Made by a program: the position numbers and the translations under genes
Assembly: GCA_016711505.1 (NCBI GenBank)
Contig: JADJSV010000017.1
Coordinates: forward strand, 496,001 to 560,000
From: Bacteroidota bacterium
GTDB taxonomy: Bacteria; Bacteroidota; Bacteroidia; AKYH767-A; 2013-40CM-41-45
Length of the DNA stretch: 64,000 bases
Direction of reading: 5' to 3'
Part shown: positions 36,333-44,365 of the stretch, in pieces
How the letters are laid out: each line of letters begins with the position of its first letter
How positions within the stretch are numbered: position 1 is the stretch's first letter
Notes under the pieces: model-generated
What the model was told of the DNA's origin: nothing
Database searches by the model: none
What the model saw: the letters and a program-made list of their open reading frames with translations, nothing else

Positions 36333-37682
36333 TTAGCTGATCTTGTAATCTTCTAATTTGCGGTAAAGTGTAGTTAAAGCAATATTTAAAAGTTTGGCCG
36401 TTTCTGTTTTGTTTCCATTGGTATAATTCAAGACCTTTTGAATATGAATTTTCTCGGCACTTGCCAGATCAAATGCAGAAAGCTGTTTCCCATTATTAAT
36501 AGATGTAGTTGTGTGAAATTCCGTTGGAAGAGATTCTACCAAAAGTTCGTTTGTCTCAGACAAAATTACACTGCGCTCAATTACGTTTTTTAGTTCTCTG
36601 ATATTTCCATTCCAGGTGTGCTGTTTCAAAGCCTCCAAAAATTCTTTAGATATTTTTACTATTCGCTTATTCGTTTTTGCAGAAAATAATTGCAGAAAAT
36701 GATTTGCTAAAAGTTCAATGTCTGCAACCCTTTCCCGAAGCGCCGGCAGTTGTATTTGAAAAACTGAAATTCGGTAAAACAAATCCTGTCTGAAATGGCC
36801 GGCATCTATTTCTTTTTGTAAATTTCTGTTTGTTGCTGCTATAATCCGAACATCAACTTTAGTTGTTTTACTTTCACCTACTTTTAGAAATTCGCCGGAC
36901 TCTATAACCCTTAGCAACTTTGCCTGCAGGTCTAAAGCCATCTCTCCGATTTCATCCAGGAAAATTGTTCCATTATTAGCTTCTTCAAAAAGACCTTTCT
37001 GATCTTTAACTGCACCTGTAAATGCTCCCGCTTTATGTCCGAACATTTCACTTTCCAAAAGATCCTTACTGAACGCTGAACAGTTTATCGCTACAAAATT
37101 TTGTTTGTGTCTCTTACTCCCTTGGTGAATTGCTTGTGCAAAGAGCTCTTTTCCTGTTCCAGTATCGCCGGTCAGTAATACAGTAGTATCTGTTTGAGCA
37201 ACTTTCTGCGCTAACTCTATTGCTTGAAAAATTGATCTTGATTTACCAAGAATTTTATCAAAAGAGTATTTAACTCCTAACTGTTTTTCAAGTTGATTTA
37301 CCCGTTTAGCCAATTCAACTTTTTCAATAGCGCGATATATCAGTGGAATAATTTTTTCGTTATCGTCACCTTTTGTGATATAATCAAATGCTCCATTCTT
37401 TATTGCCTGCACTCCATCTGGTATATTTCCGTAAGCAGTGAGTAAAATTATTTCAATCAGTGGTTGCGACGACTTTATTCTGTTTATCAATTCCACACCA
37501 TTACCATCAGGCAATTTGACATCACAGATCACAACATCTATTTCAAACTGCTCCAGAAGCTTCATAGCAGATCTACAATCTCCCGCTTCAGCCACATCGA
37601 AACCTTCGGATTTTATGATCCTGCCAAAGAGATTCCGAAGTTTTTCTTCGTCGTCAATGATTAGAATTTTGCCTTTATTCAT
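36333..37682 (-). CDS. NtrC-family sigma-54-dependent response regulator
   Basis: The 449-residue protein has a receiver domain (phospho-acceptor Asp in 'VVICDVKLP', ~54; 'LLTAYG'), a central AAA+ domain with Walker A 'GDTGTGKELFAQAIH', the sigma-54-contacting loop 'GAFTGA' and Walker B 'GTIFLDEIGEM', plus a Fis-type helix-turn-helix at the C-terminus ('NGNKTETAKLLNIALTTLYR'). It is the natural partner of the Kdp kinase and would drive kdp from a sigma-54 promoter. This replaces the OmpR-type KdpE of enterobacteria. A convincing -24/-12 element was not found by eye. Confidence 0.93.
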   Translation of the reverse strand: MNKGKILIIDDEEKLRNLFGRIIKSEGFDVAEAGDCRSAMKLLEQFEIDVVICDVKLPDGNGVELINRIKSSQPLIEIILLTAYGNIPDGVQAIKNGAFDYITKGDDNEKIIPLIYRAIEKVELAKRVNQLEKQLGVKYSFDKILGKSRSIFQAIELAQKVAQTDTTVLLTGDTGTGKELFAQAIHQGSKRHKQNFVAINCSAFSKDLLESEMFGHKAGAFTGAVKDQKGLFEEANNGTIFLDEIGEMALDLQAKLLRVIESGEFLKVGESKTTKVDVRIIAATNRNLQKEIDAGHFRQDLFYRISVFQIQLPALRERVADIELLANHFLQLFSAKTNKRIVKISKEFLEALKQHTWNGNIRELKNVIERSVILSETNELLVESLPTEFHTTTSINNGKQLSAFDLASAEKIHIQKVLNYTNGNKTETAKLLNIALTTLYRKLEDYKIS

Positions 37683-37778
37683 CTGACAAAGATACAGGTT
37701 TGGGGTATAGCCAATTATATAAACTTTAAAAACTTTTCAGACTTATTACAAATTTAGCAAATATAAGGAGCGCAAATT

Positions 37779-38624
37779 TCAATGCCGTAATTCTTCTCCT
37801 TTGAAATTATCACTCAGATACTTTGCAACGATTGAATTAAAAAGCTCCGGATTGTCTTTTGTCACAGAATGTTTTTCTCCTGTAAGAATGCAAAGATTTC
37901 CTTTCTTAATATTTCTGTATATAAATAATGAGTGTTCTTCCGGAATCACATCTCTGTCTGTTGTCATAACTAACACCGGACATTTTATTTGTGCGAGGTC
38001 ATTTTTTGAAATGTGCGGTTGAAATTCCATCATCCGGTTACGTTGTTGAATTATCTTCCAGTCTTTAGTTGTGTCTTTTTTGGCAAGCATTTGGTCAGCA
38101 TTTCTTCTATCACTTTTTACTTCATCATAGCTGAATGGATAAAGTCCGATTGTATCCGGAGTTAAATTCGCAGCAAAAGCTACCCCTTTCTTAATTTTCT
38201 TCGGATAATCAATTGCAAGTAACAAAGTCAGAATTCCGCCATCACTTCTGCCAACGACATACGCTGAATCAATTTTCAAATGATCCAGTATTCCTGAAAT
38301 ATCTTTTGCCATTTGGGCATAGGTAAGACTATCATTTCCAAGTTCACTTTTCCCTCTCCCTCTGCAATCCGGAATAATAACTTTATACTTTTTGGAAAAG
38401 AATTCTATCTGCGGTTTCATGTAAGATATGTTTCCGCCATTTCCATGAATCAAAACCAGCGGCTCGCCTTCTCCGTAAACTTCGTAATAAAGTTTTGCTC
38501 CGTCGAGTGTAATGTAATTGCCGGCTTCATTGCTATTACCAATTGAAGTCGCATCAAAAACTTTTTGTGCAATGACAGAAAATGAAAATAATAAACAAGT
38601 GACGACTAGCATACAGTTTTTCAT
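37779..38624 (-). CDS. Exported alpha/beta-fold hydrolase
   Basis: The 281-residue protein has a signal peptide to 'SVIAQ' and an alpha/beta hydrolase fold: oxyanion 'VLIHGNGGN', 'IIPDCRGRGKS', nucleophile elbow 'VVGRSDGG' (Ser ~145), acid region 'VMTTDRDVIPEE' and catalytic His in 'TGEKHSVTKDNP'. All triad positions appear present. Substrate is unknown; periplasmic esterase or lactonase are possible. It stands alone. Confidence 0.88.
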   Translation of the reverse strand: MKNCMLVVTCLLFSFSVIAQKVFDATSIGNSNEAGNYITLDGAKLYYEVYGEGEPLVLIHGNGGNISYMKPQIEFFSKKYKVIIPDCRGRGKSELGNDSLTYAQMAKDISGILDHLKIDSAYVVGRSDGGILTLLLAIDYPKKIKKGVAFAANLTPDTIGLYPFSYDEVKSDRRNADQMLAKKDTTKDWKIIQQRNRMMEFQPHISKNDLAQIKCPVLVMTTDRDVIPEEHSLFIYRNIKKGNLCILTGEKHSVTKDNPELFNSIVAKYLSDNFKGEELRH

Positions 38625-38764
38625 ATGGTTGAATTTTTTTCGGTGAATATCTTCTTGCTAAACATGAAATTTAGAATCCCCAACAAATATTTGATTTAAT
38701 ACTCCCGGTAATCCCAAAATCATCCATTTAATCCCGGTATCCATTTAATCCCGGCATCAGTTGT

Positions 38765-39247
38765 TTACTCCCCAATAGGCTCCCACAATTCAATCTTATT
38801 ACCTTCAGGATCCAGAATGTGAACGAACTTTCCATAGTCATATGTTTCGATTTTGTCGACGATTGTTACGTTTTCTTTTTTTAGTTCTTCGACCAAGGCT
38901 TCGAGATTGTCTACTCTATAGTTGATCATGAAGTCCTTTGTTGAAGGCTCAAAATATTTTGTTTTCTCCGGAAACGTATTCCACTGTGTTGTTCCTTTTT
39001 TTGTGCTGTCATCTTCATGGCGCCATTCAAAACTTGTTCCGTATGGAGTTGTATTAAAGCCAAGTTTTGATTTATACCATTCGTTTATTGCTTTCGGGTC
39101 TTTGCATTTGAAGAAAACACCGCCTATACCGGTTACTTTTTTCATTTGTGGTAGCGAAAGGTTTGTTATTGAATTTAGCGCAAATCCGATTGTGAAAGAG
39201 GATGCAAGAGCTAAAATCAGAAGCAGGGGTCGTTTAATTGATTTCAT
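38765..39247 (-). CDS. VOC-family (glyoxalase-like) protein with signal peptide
   Basis: The 160-residue product has an N-terminal hydrophobic export signal ('LLLILALASSFTIGFAL') and one vicinal-oxygen-chelate domain: 'GIGGVFFKCKDPKAINEWYK', 'FMINYRVDNLEALVEELKKE' and 'GKFVHILDPEGNKIELWEP'. The terminal Glu of 'KIELWEP' is a usual metal ligand. The second half-domain starts 'DFMINYRV' rather than with His. Function could be dioxygenase- or isomerase-like; not assignable. Confidence 0.85.
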   Translation of the reverse strand: MKSIKRPLLLILALASSFTIGFALNSITNLSLPQMKKVTGIGGVFFKCKDPKAINEWYKSKLGFNTTPYGTSFEWRHEDDSTKKGTTQWNTFPEKTKYFEPSTKDFMINYRVDNLEALVEELKKENVTIVDKIETYDYGKFVHILDPEGNKIELWEPIGE

Positions 39248-39325
39248 GCTTATAAAAGTAGTATTAAATTAAATACTATTAACAGAACAATTTATTTCAA
39301 GCAATTCAATTGTTTACTAATAATT

Positions 39326-40183
39326 TCAGTTAATAATCAAGCTACCATTAGCAACAATCCGCTTTTCATTCATGATCAGAAAGAAATAAATTCCGTCATT
39401 CATCTTCTCTCTGTCGATTTTTATTTCATTGCCTTTGACGTTCGAATACTCCCTAACTATTTGTCCTTGCATATTAAATATTTTCAGGATATTTATTTCA
39501 TGTAGAGGATTTTCAAATGAAAGAATAGTTGATTCAGTGAATGGGTTTGGCGTCACTCTATAATTATTAATATTGTGGATTTCTTGTATTCCAACTGTAT
39601 TATAGAAACAGTCGGTGAAGTTTGAACTCTGATATTTCAAAGTATCATTTTCTTTCAAGCAATTTAATTCCGGATAAACATCAATAAAACAAGAACCGGT
39701 CCCAACAAAGGTTAATCCGTTTAAACTTCCGACACCTTCTATCCAGGTATCCTGTCCAAAATTGGAGAGAAACATTCTTTTACGCAACTCTCCATTTAAT
39801 AAACTAATTGTATCTACTGAGTCAACGATCATTTGTAAATTACACCCATTCAGGCTTGTTGTGAAAGTATCGCCTTGATTGAGTGAAAAATCATATGCAA
39901 GATATTCTCCATTTTCATAAAAGTAAATTCGCTTCGTAATAGTTTCTTCCCTCGCAGCGATCGGATATGAATACGCAAAACCCGCTGAATCCCGATTCAC
40001 TATTAATTTTTTATATTGAAAGGTCCCTATTGTAGTGTCTGCACCAAAACTAAAAACCGTTGTTCCACACGGACCAAAATTTAAGCATGAAACAACATTC
40101 CAGACTTTGTTTGTGTCAACTAAAGTCTGAGCATTTGCTTTGATTGTAATTAATGCAACCAGGATGAGTAATAGTTTTTTCAT
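39326..40183 (-). CDS. Secreted protein with T9SS type A sorting domain
   Basis: The 285-residue product has a signal peptide to 'IKANAQ', a ~170-residue cysteine-containing domain ('CLNFGPCGTTVFSFGADTTIG', 'DTWIEGVGSLNGL') and a type A tail ('YRVTPNPFTESTILSFENP', 'NDGIYFFLIMNEKRIVANGS'). The middle domain is of the type common in Bacteroidota secreted proteins of unknown function ('W.EGiGs..GL'). It is probably exported by T9SS and tail-cleaved. Confidence 0.85.
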   Translation of the reverse strand: MKKLLLILVALITIKANAQTLVDTNKVWNVVSCLNFGPCGTTVFSFGADTTIGTFQYKKLIVNRDSAGFAYSYPIAAREETITKRIYFYENGEYLAYDFSLNQGDTFTTSLNGCNLQMIVDSVDTISLLNGELRKRMFLSNFGQDTWIEGVGSLNGLTFVGTGSCFIDVYPELNCLKENDTLKYQSSNFTDCFYNTVGIQEIHNINNYRVTPNPFTESTILSFENPLHEINILKIFNMQGQIVREYSNVKGNEIKIDREKMNDGIYFFLIMNEKRIVANGSLIIN

Positions 40184-40217
40184 TTTCGTAGAGTTTTAAT
40201 TTATGTGTAAGTTGCGC

Positions 40218-41204
40218 TTATTTTATCTCTCCTTCTCTAATTGTCAGTCCTACTAATTTATAACCTTTGTCTGTTCTAAGAAATTCATAATTGTTTTGTG
40301 GAAAGTCATTTTTGTCATTGTAAGAAATGATGATTGACATTGTTGGATAGATCCAATCTTTCGGCTCGCCGCAGTTATTAAAATATTTTTCAAATTCTTC
40401 CCCTTTATAAATAAAAGGATTCAGTCCATCATCTGAAATAAAGTAATCTGTATTTGGCTGCAGGATTTCCAATAGTTCGCTTTTTATAACCGTAAAGTTG
40501 TCCGAAATGAGTTTTACTTTATTTGCTTTTACTCTACCATGTTGTGATTCCCAGTTAATGGTATCGTAAGAAATATCAATCAATTTTTCTTTGGTTAGAT
40601 CGTTTAACAACTCTTTTGTAATCCATTGTCTGAATTCTTTTTCAAAATCTACAAACGAATAATATTTTCCTTCAACTGATCTGAAGTTCACCCTGGTCGA
40701 ATCAGATGTGGGTTTGTCAGAAATTATTAGCGAATAAAAATTCAAGTGATCTTTGTATATGAAATCATCAATAAGAATTTTATCCGTGGTATCAATTACC
40801 TGCCACTTACCACCTTTCCAACTTGGATGCTCATCATTCTCATCAATATAGTGTTTCTCTGCACCTATCAACCCAGTCGACATTCCATTGACAACTTTGG
40901 ATAAAAAATTATACTTTGCAGGAATTACGATATCACCATTCCTGTTAAACATACCCGCCTTATCAGTTTTTCTATCTCTGAAGGTAATAAATCCTTCGCT
41001 CTCGCATACCGGACTGTTATCGTAAAACTCTAAGCTGTCATTACCAAACTTTTTTCCTGCTTTTGTCAGATAATAACTTTCCCATTTCCCGTTTGTTTCA
41101 TCATTAACAGCAATGATTTCATCAAACTTTCTTAGTTCAGGAGTTTGTCCAAACATTGTGAAATTCAGTAGTGCTAAGAGATATGTCAGTAAGTTAAACT
41201 TCAT
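40218..41204 (-). CDS. Exported WG-repeat-like protein
   Basis: 328 residues from ATG 41204, giving a proper signal peptide ('MKFNLLTYLLALLNFTMFGQ'); the frame could extend 30 residues upstream into the attC-like region, which I reject. A WG-type repeat is seen at 'KAGMFNRNGDIVIPAKYNFL', with a degenerate one after 'KWQVIDTTDKILIDD'. The C-terminal half is unrecognised. The start is right next to the palindromic attC-like region, so it could be the last inserted cassette or the flanking chromosome. Confidence 0.65.
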   Translation of the reverse strand: MKFNLLTYLLALLNFTMFGQTPELRKFDEIIAVNDETNGKWESYYLTKAGKKFGNDSLEFYDNSPVCESEGFITFRDRKTDKAGMFNRNGDIVIPAKYNFLSKVVNGMSTGLIGAEKHYIDENDEHPSWKGGKWQVIDTTDKILIDDFIYKDHLNFYSLIISDKPTSDSTRVNFRSVEGKYYSFVDFEKEFRQWITKELLNDLTKEKLIDISYDTINWESQHGRVKANKVKLISDNFTVIKSELLEILQPNTDYFISDDGLNPFIYKGEEFEKYFNNCGEPKDWIYPTMSIIISYNDKNDFPQNNYEFLRTDKGYKLVGLTIREGEIK

Positions 41205-41208
41205 TTGG

Positions 41209-41350
41209 TTTAGGAGCACGTAATAATTGCAGCAAACGTTTTGCAGTTCCCTGAAGGTGGCCATTTCAGGGCATTTCACTGTCGCCAAGCACAAACTTTG
41301 TTAGAAGCACAACGTTTAACTTGACCACTGAACCGCCACTTTTGGGTAGG
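41209..41350 (-). repeat. attC-like palindromic region (weak)
   Basis: On the minus strand two successive stretches begin with a TAAC-type box and end with an AACGTT-type box ('AGCTAACAACACC' to 'AAACGTTGTGC', then 'TTCTAACAAAG' to 'AACGTTTGCTGC'), the second with an internal stem CCCTGAAA/TTTCAGGG. These resemble the R-boxes (RYYYAAC and GTTRRRY) of integron attC sites, with one or more mismatches each. The location between two unrelated genes on the same strand fits a cassette junction. Confidence 0.35.
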
Positions 41351-41355
41351 TGTTG

Positions 41356-41793
41356 TTAGCTGAAGTTTTTGTCCTTTGGCATAGGTGGTAAATCAAAATA
41401 CAGTCGGACTTTATTTATATTATCTAAAATAAAATGCATATGGTCTTTTTCTCTATTTTCATTCCACAATTTGGTTATCGCATCATTAATGTTGTTATAT
41501 ATATCATCATGTAAATCTGTTACTTGCCAATACCACTGACCTTTACGCCCAGTTTCCTTTAATTTTAAAAGTCCTAAAGCATTAAGTGGAGAAAGAAAGC
41601 CAAGAATATAATCCTTACTAATATCACATTTTTCAGCTAAGTCCTTTGTTTCAAATTCTCTTTTCGAGTCTTTACCTAGTTTTAAAATATAGAGAATAAG
41701 CTGTCCATTTATTGAAGTTTTGGTTAAAATGTTTTTTATGCTCTCAGTCTCAATTGCATTTGACTTAATAAATTTAGTTTCCACTGTGCCCAA
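41356..41793 (-). CDS. Winged-helix-like domain, probably 3' part of the overlapping gene
   Basis: The frame of up to 145 codons opens at a TTG, not ATG, and overlaps the end of the membrane-protein gene by 58 bases. It encodes a helical region with 'REFETKDLAEKCDISKDYIL' and 'LNALGLLKLKETGRKGQWYW', typical of a winged helix-turn-helix. Restoring one base in the A-run at 41796-41800 fuses it to the upstream gene ('SEKSLGTVETKF'), giving a ~270-residue membrane-anchored helix-turn-helix protein. Confidence 0.5.
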   Translation of the reverse strand: MGTVETKFIKSNAIETESIKNILTKTSINGQLILYILKLGKDSKREFETKDLAEKCDISKDYILGFLSPLNALGLLKLKETGRKGQWYWQVTDLHDDIYNNINDAITKLWNENREKDHMHFILDNINKVRLYFDLPPMPKDKNFS

Positions 41794-42164
41794 ACTTTTT
41801 CACTTAATTGACTTAAGAGAAGCTGTGTCGTATCAGTTTTTTTGCTTATTGTCTCAAGTAAGTCTGGCATTCTATCAAATTTCCGTTTTAGGTCTTCAGT
41901 AATTGTAGACAGAGATTTAGTTGAGTCGGAAATATAGTTTGAAGCGCTATCGAGCTTAGCAATATTATGTCCAAATGAATTGTTTGAATATACTGCATAA
42001 ACAATAGCTAACACAGCTAATACCAGCGATGAAATTGTAAGAGCAAATGAGATTAACTCAACTAGTCTAGGAATATTACCCCATTGAATTGTGACAAGAC
42101 AAATTATTACTGCAATTAGGATTGCAATTATGTAAGTAACATGGATTCTACTATTGTTTTGCAT
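41736..42164 (-). CDS. Two-helix membrane protein with coiled coil
   Basis: The 142 codons encode two membrane helices ('YIIAILIAVIICLVTI' and 'ISFALTISSLVLAVLAIVYA') and an amphipathic coiled coil with 'LKRKFDRMPDLLETISKKTD'. The last ~20 codons ('VWAQWKLNLLSQMQLRLRA') look like out-of-frame reading, and the other frame continues into a helix-turn-helix region. It lies between two attC-like palindromes, which suggests it was acquired as a mobile cassette. Confidence 0.6.
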   Translation of the reverse strand: MQNNSRIHVTYIIAILIAVIICLVTIQWGNIPRLVELISFALTISSLVLAVLAIVYAVYSNNSFGHNIAKLDSASNYISDSTKSLSTITEDLKRKFDRMPDLLETISKKTDTTQLLLSQLSEKVWAQWKLNLLSQMQLRLRA

Positions 42165-42187
42165 TGTTTAATTTGGTTTAAAATTTC

Positions 42188-42285
42188 ATCTAACGTTTAG
42201 CATTGCCGAAGCATTATTTTTTTACCGAAATATAAAAATAAAAAGAGTCAAAAAATAATGTTTTGGCAATGCGGTGTTATAGGGC
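42188..42285 (-). repeat. attC-like imperfect palindrome
   Basis: On the minus strand the element starts 'CCCTATAACACCGCATTGCC' and ends 'GGCAATGCTAAACGTTAGAT', with complementary arms and extrahelical mismatches. The terminal GTTAGAT matches the attC R' box GTTRRRY exactly, and its orientation (after the gene at 42327, before the next) is that expected for a gene cassette read on the minus strand. The R'' box (CTATAAC) departs from the consensus at two positions. Confidence 0.45.
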
Positions 42286-42326
42286 GTTTTTTATTTCATT
42301 TGTTAAGTTCGGTCGCTGTTATGTTT

Positions 42327-42770
42327 TCAAGTTTGTCTAAATTTTATGACACTTTTATTTAGCAAATAATAAGTACTAATTGAGCTTATAAAACATAGTG
42401 ACCAAGCAATAATTTCTGCTGTCTTTAAATCATTGTGTTTCCATCCACTTAAAGCCAAATAAATAGTCGGTGTCGTTAATGTAAGGAGAATTCCAGTTGT
42501 AATCACAGCGAACGAATTTCCTGTTATAAAGAGCTTTCTTGTAAAGTAAACAATCGGGTAATAGGTCACAAGACTTAGAACTAAGGGAAGTATATTGTAG
42601 AATAAAGAAACACCTATCATGTCAAATAAAGACATATCAGGCGCGCCAGGAAAGGCGCTGATTGTTTCAGGAAGATATGTTTCATTTGTCAAGTTATACT
42701 TCATGATTACAAAGTGAAACATCATAAATGATAGGTCTTTAATAATAATATGGAATGGAAACCATTTCAT
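42327..42770 (-). CDS. Hypothetical multi-helix membrane protein
   Basis: The 147-residue protein has about four membrane helices ('MIGVSLFYNILPLVLSLVTY', 'SFAVITTGILLTLTTPTIYL', 'IIAWSLCFISSISTYYLL'). The start could be ATG 42770 or the internal 'MMFHFVIMKYNL'. No family is recognised. It is flanked by attC-like palindromes on both sides, consistent with an integron-type gene cassette; such cassettes often carry unknown small membrane proteins. Confidence 0.6.
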   Translation of the reverse strand: MKWFPFHIIIKDLSFMMFHFVIMKYNLTNETYLPETISAFPGAPDMSLFDMIGVSLFYNILPLVLSLVTYYPIVYFTRKLFITGNSFAVITTGILLTLTTPTIYLALSGWKHNDLKTAEIIAWSLCFISSISTYYLLNKSVIKFRQT

Positions 42771-42794
42771 GTCAGTTGTCTCAATGTGTCATTT

Positions 42795-42840
42795 TTTAAA
42801 ATGTCCTATAACATTCGGATTAACGCACCTCATTTCGTCA
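42795..42840 (-). repeat. attC-like end fragment
   Basis: Minus-strand 'TGCGTTAATCCGAATGTTATAGGACA' contains GTTAATC and GTTATAG boxes similar to those of the element at 42188-42285 (GTTATAGGGC on its plus strand). It lies about 35 bases before the membrane gene start, where the right end of a preceding attC would be. No full palindrome is visible, so it may be truncated. Confidence 0.3.
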
Positions 42841-42913
42841 CCCCCCTTATTAACGCAACTCCACAAAAAGTATCCAACCTCTATTTACGCTTATCTCCCC
42901 CAAACCTACTCAT

Positions 42914-42943
42914 AAAAAAAGCCGGAAACAAATCCCGGCTTTA
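42914..42943 (-). terminator. Rho-independent terminator
   Basis: AAAGCCGG and CCGGCTTT form a stem with a nine-base loop. The minus strand ends in a U-run (plus-strand A-run 42914-42920). It directly follows the T9SS gene ending at 42948. Confidence 0.85.
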
Positions 42944-42947
42944 CACT

Positions 42948-44159
42948 TTAATTTCGATAAATCAACAGCCGCTTATTCATCCGCTGGTTCGGATTTTCTA
43001 CCTCAAGCAAATAAAAACCATCTGAAATCAAGTCCGGTAAATCAAGCCTAACAGTAGAGAAATTATCTGCCATAAAAGAGAATACTAATTTTCCGGTAAT
43101 ATCAATTATTCGAACGGTTGCTCCACGAAGATCAAATCCACTTGAAGTAATTGTGATCTTGCCGGTAGCAGGATTTGGATAAATAGAAATACTTTTGCCT
43201 TCAGTAAGATCCTTTACTCCTGCAATCACCGGCTGCCTCTTCCTGATCTCACCGCAGAACTGACTGAACAAATACAATGAACCACCTGGTGAGTTTTTCA
43301 GAATATAAGATTCTGTGGTGATCCAGTTGATACCTGTGGTTTCTGTTTGCCAGCTCTGAGCATTGTCTGTTGTGTAGGCAACATCGCCGTAAGCATTTGC
43401 AACCATACAGAAATTTCCATTCATGGCAAATGTAGTTGGATCGGGAAAATTGTATTGCTGCGGGAATGTAATTCCACCATCACTCGTTTTGTAGATCATA
43501 CTGCCATCATGAAAATAGCCGTTCAGTGAATCTGCAAACTTAAACACGACACAATAGAATCCGAGATTGCTATTTACAAAATTCCAGTTGGAACCGCCGT
43601 CACTTGTTTTCAATAACTTTGTTCCGTTATCTAAAAAACCTGTCGTCGGATTTACAAATTGCAGATTCTGTCCGTCAAACAATGTATCGAAGACATGAAA
43701 ATATGATGCTCCGTAATTTTTGAATTTTCTTAAGCGCGCAGCATTGTTGAGATAAAAACCGGTGGAATCGTTAATCAGTTCCAACGATTGAACTATAAAT
43801 GATGAATCAAGATTGTGCATTGTATATGTTGCAAAACCGTCAGTGGTCCTCAACAATTGTACAGGTGCGCCGCCTTTGATCAGGTAACCGCTCAAACTGT
43901 CAGTCATTGCGACCTTATCGATGAAACCCCATCCGTTGATATGTCTTTTATCCCATGTGATGCCGCCATCGATAGTACGCAACACGCAAGCACCGCTTGT
44001 ATCTGTTGCTGCTACATATCCAATGTTGTCTGTAGGAAATGCTGCGTCCCGGAATTCTGTATAGTTGTCTTGATAAACGGGGATCCATTGTGCAAATGCG
44101 TTATGCGTTGTAGTTGAAATTAATATTGCAATTAGTATTGCGAAGAGGTGAGATTTCAT
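42948..44159 (-). CDS. YCF48-like propeller protein with T9SS type A sorting domain
   Basis: The 403-residue product has a signal peptide to 'HNAFAQ' and six or seven short propeller repeats ('NIGYVAATDTSGACVLRTID', 'GGITWDKRHINGW', 'LLKTSDGGSNWNFV') as in YCF48/BNR-type proteins. It ends in a type A tail ('ISIYPNPATGKITITSSGFD', 'DGFYLLEVENPNQRMNKRLL'). The tail is very similar to that of the protein at 47270. It is probably a surface-exposed propeller of unknown function. Confidence 0.88.
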   Translation of the reverse strand: MKSHLFAILIAILISTTTHNAFAQWIPVYQDNYTEFRDAAFPTDNIGYVAATDTSGACVLRTIDGGITWDKRHINGWGFIDKVAMTDSLSGYLIKGGAPVQLLRTTDGFATYTMHNLDSSFIVQSLELINDSTGFYLNNAARLRKFKNYGASYFHVFDTLFDGQNLQFVNPTTGFLDNGTKLLKTSDGGSNWNFVNSNLGFYCVVFKFADSLNGYFHDGSMIYKTSDGGITFPQQYNFPDPTTFAMNGNFCMVANAYGDVAYTTDNAQSWQTETTGINWITTESYILKNSPGGSLYLFSQFCGEIRKRQPVIAGVKDLTEGKSISIYPNPATGKITITSSGFDLRGATVRIIDITGKLVFSFMADNFSTVRLDLPDLISDGFYLLEVENPNQRMNKRLLIYRN

Positions 44160-44199
44160 TTTTTTTCAATTTATAGTTAATGTGTATCCGGGGAAGATA

Positions 44200-44350
44200 A
44201 ACACAAGAACACTTAGAGCACAATAAGAGCACGGAATTTTTTAAAACATTCTACCTATCACTTTTAAATAGACGATGTCTATAAAGTTTCGTTGTTATTT
44301 GTATTGAAAGCCATTCCGTGATCTTATTGTGTCCTTAGTGTTCTTGTGTT
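44200..44350. repeat. AACACTAAG-family inverted repeat with long loop
   Basis: Arms 44200-44237 and 44313-44350 are imperfect reverse complements over 38 bases ('aacacaagaacact' ... 'acggaat' against 'attccgt' ... 'agtgttcttgtgtt'). They fill the gap between two genes. Each arm contains the words 'cacaagaacact' and 'cacaataaga'. Confidence 0.7.
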
Positions 44351-44365
44351 AAACCCTTCTCCCGT

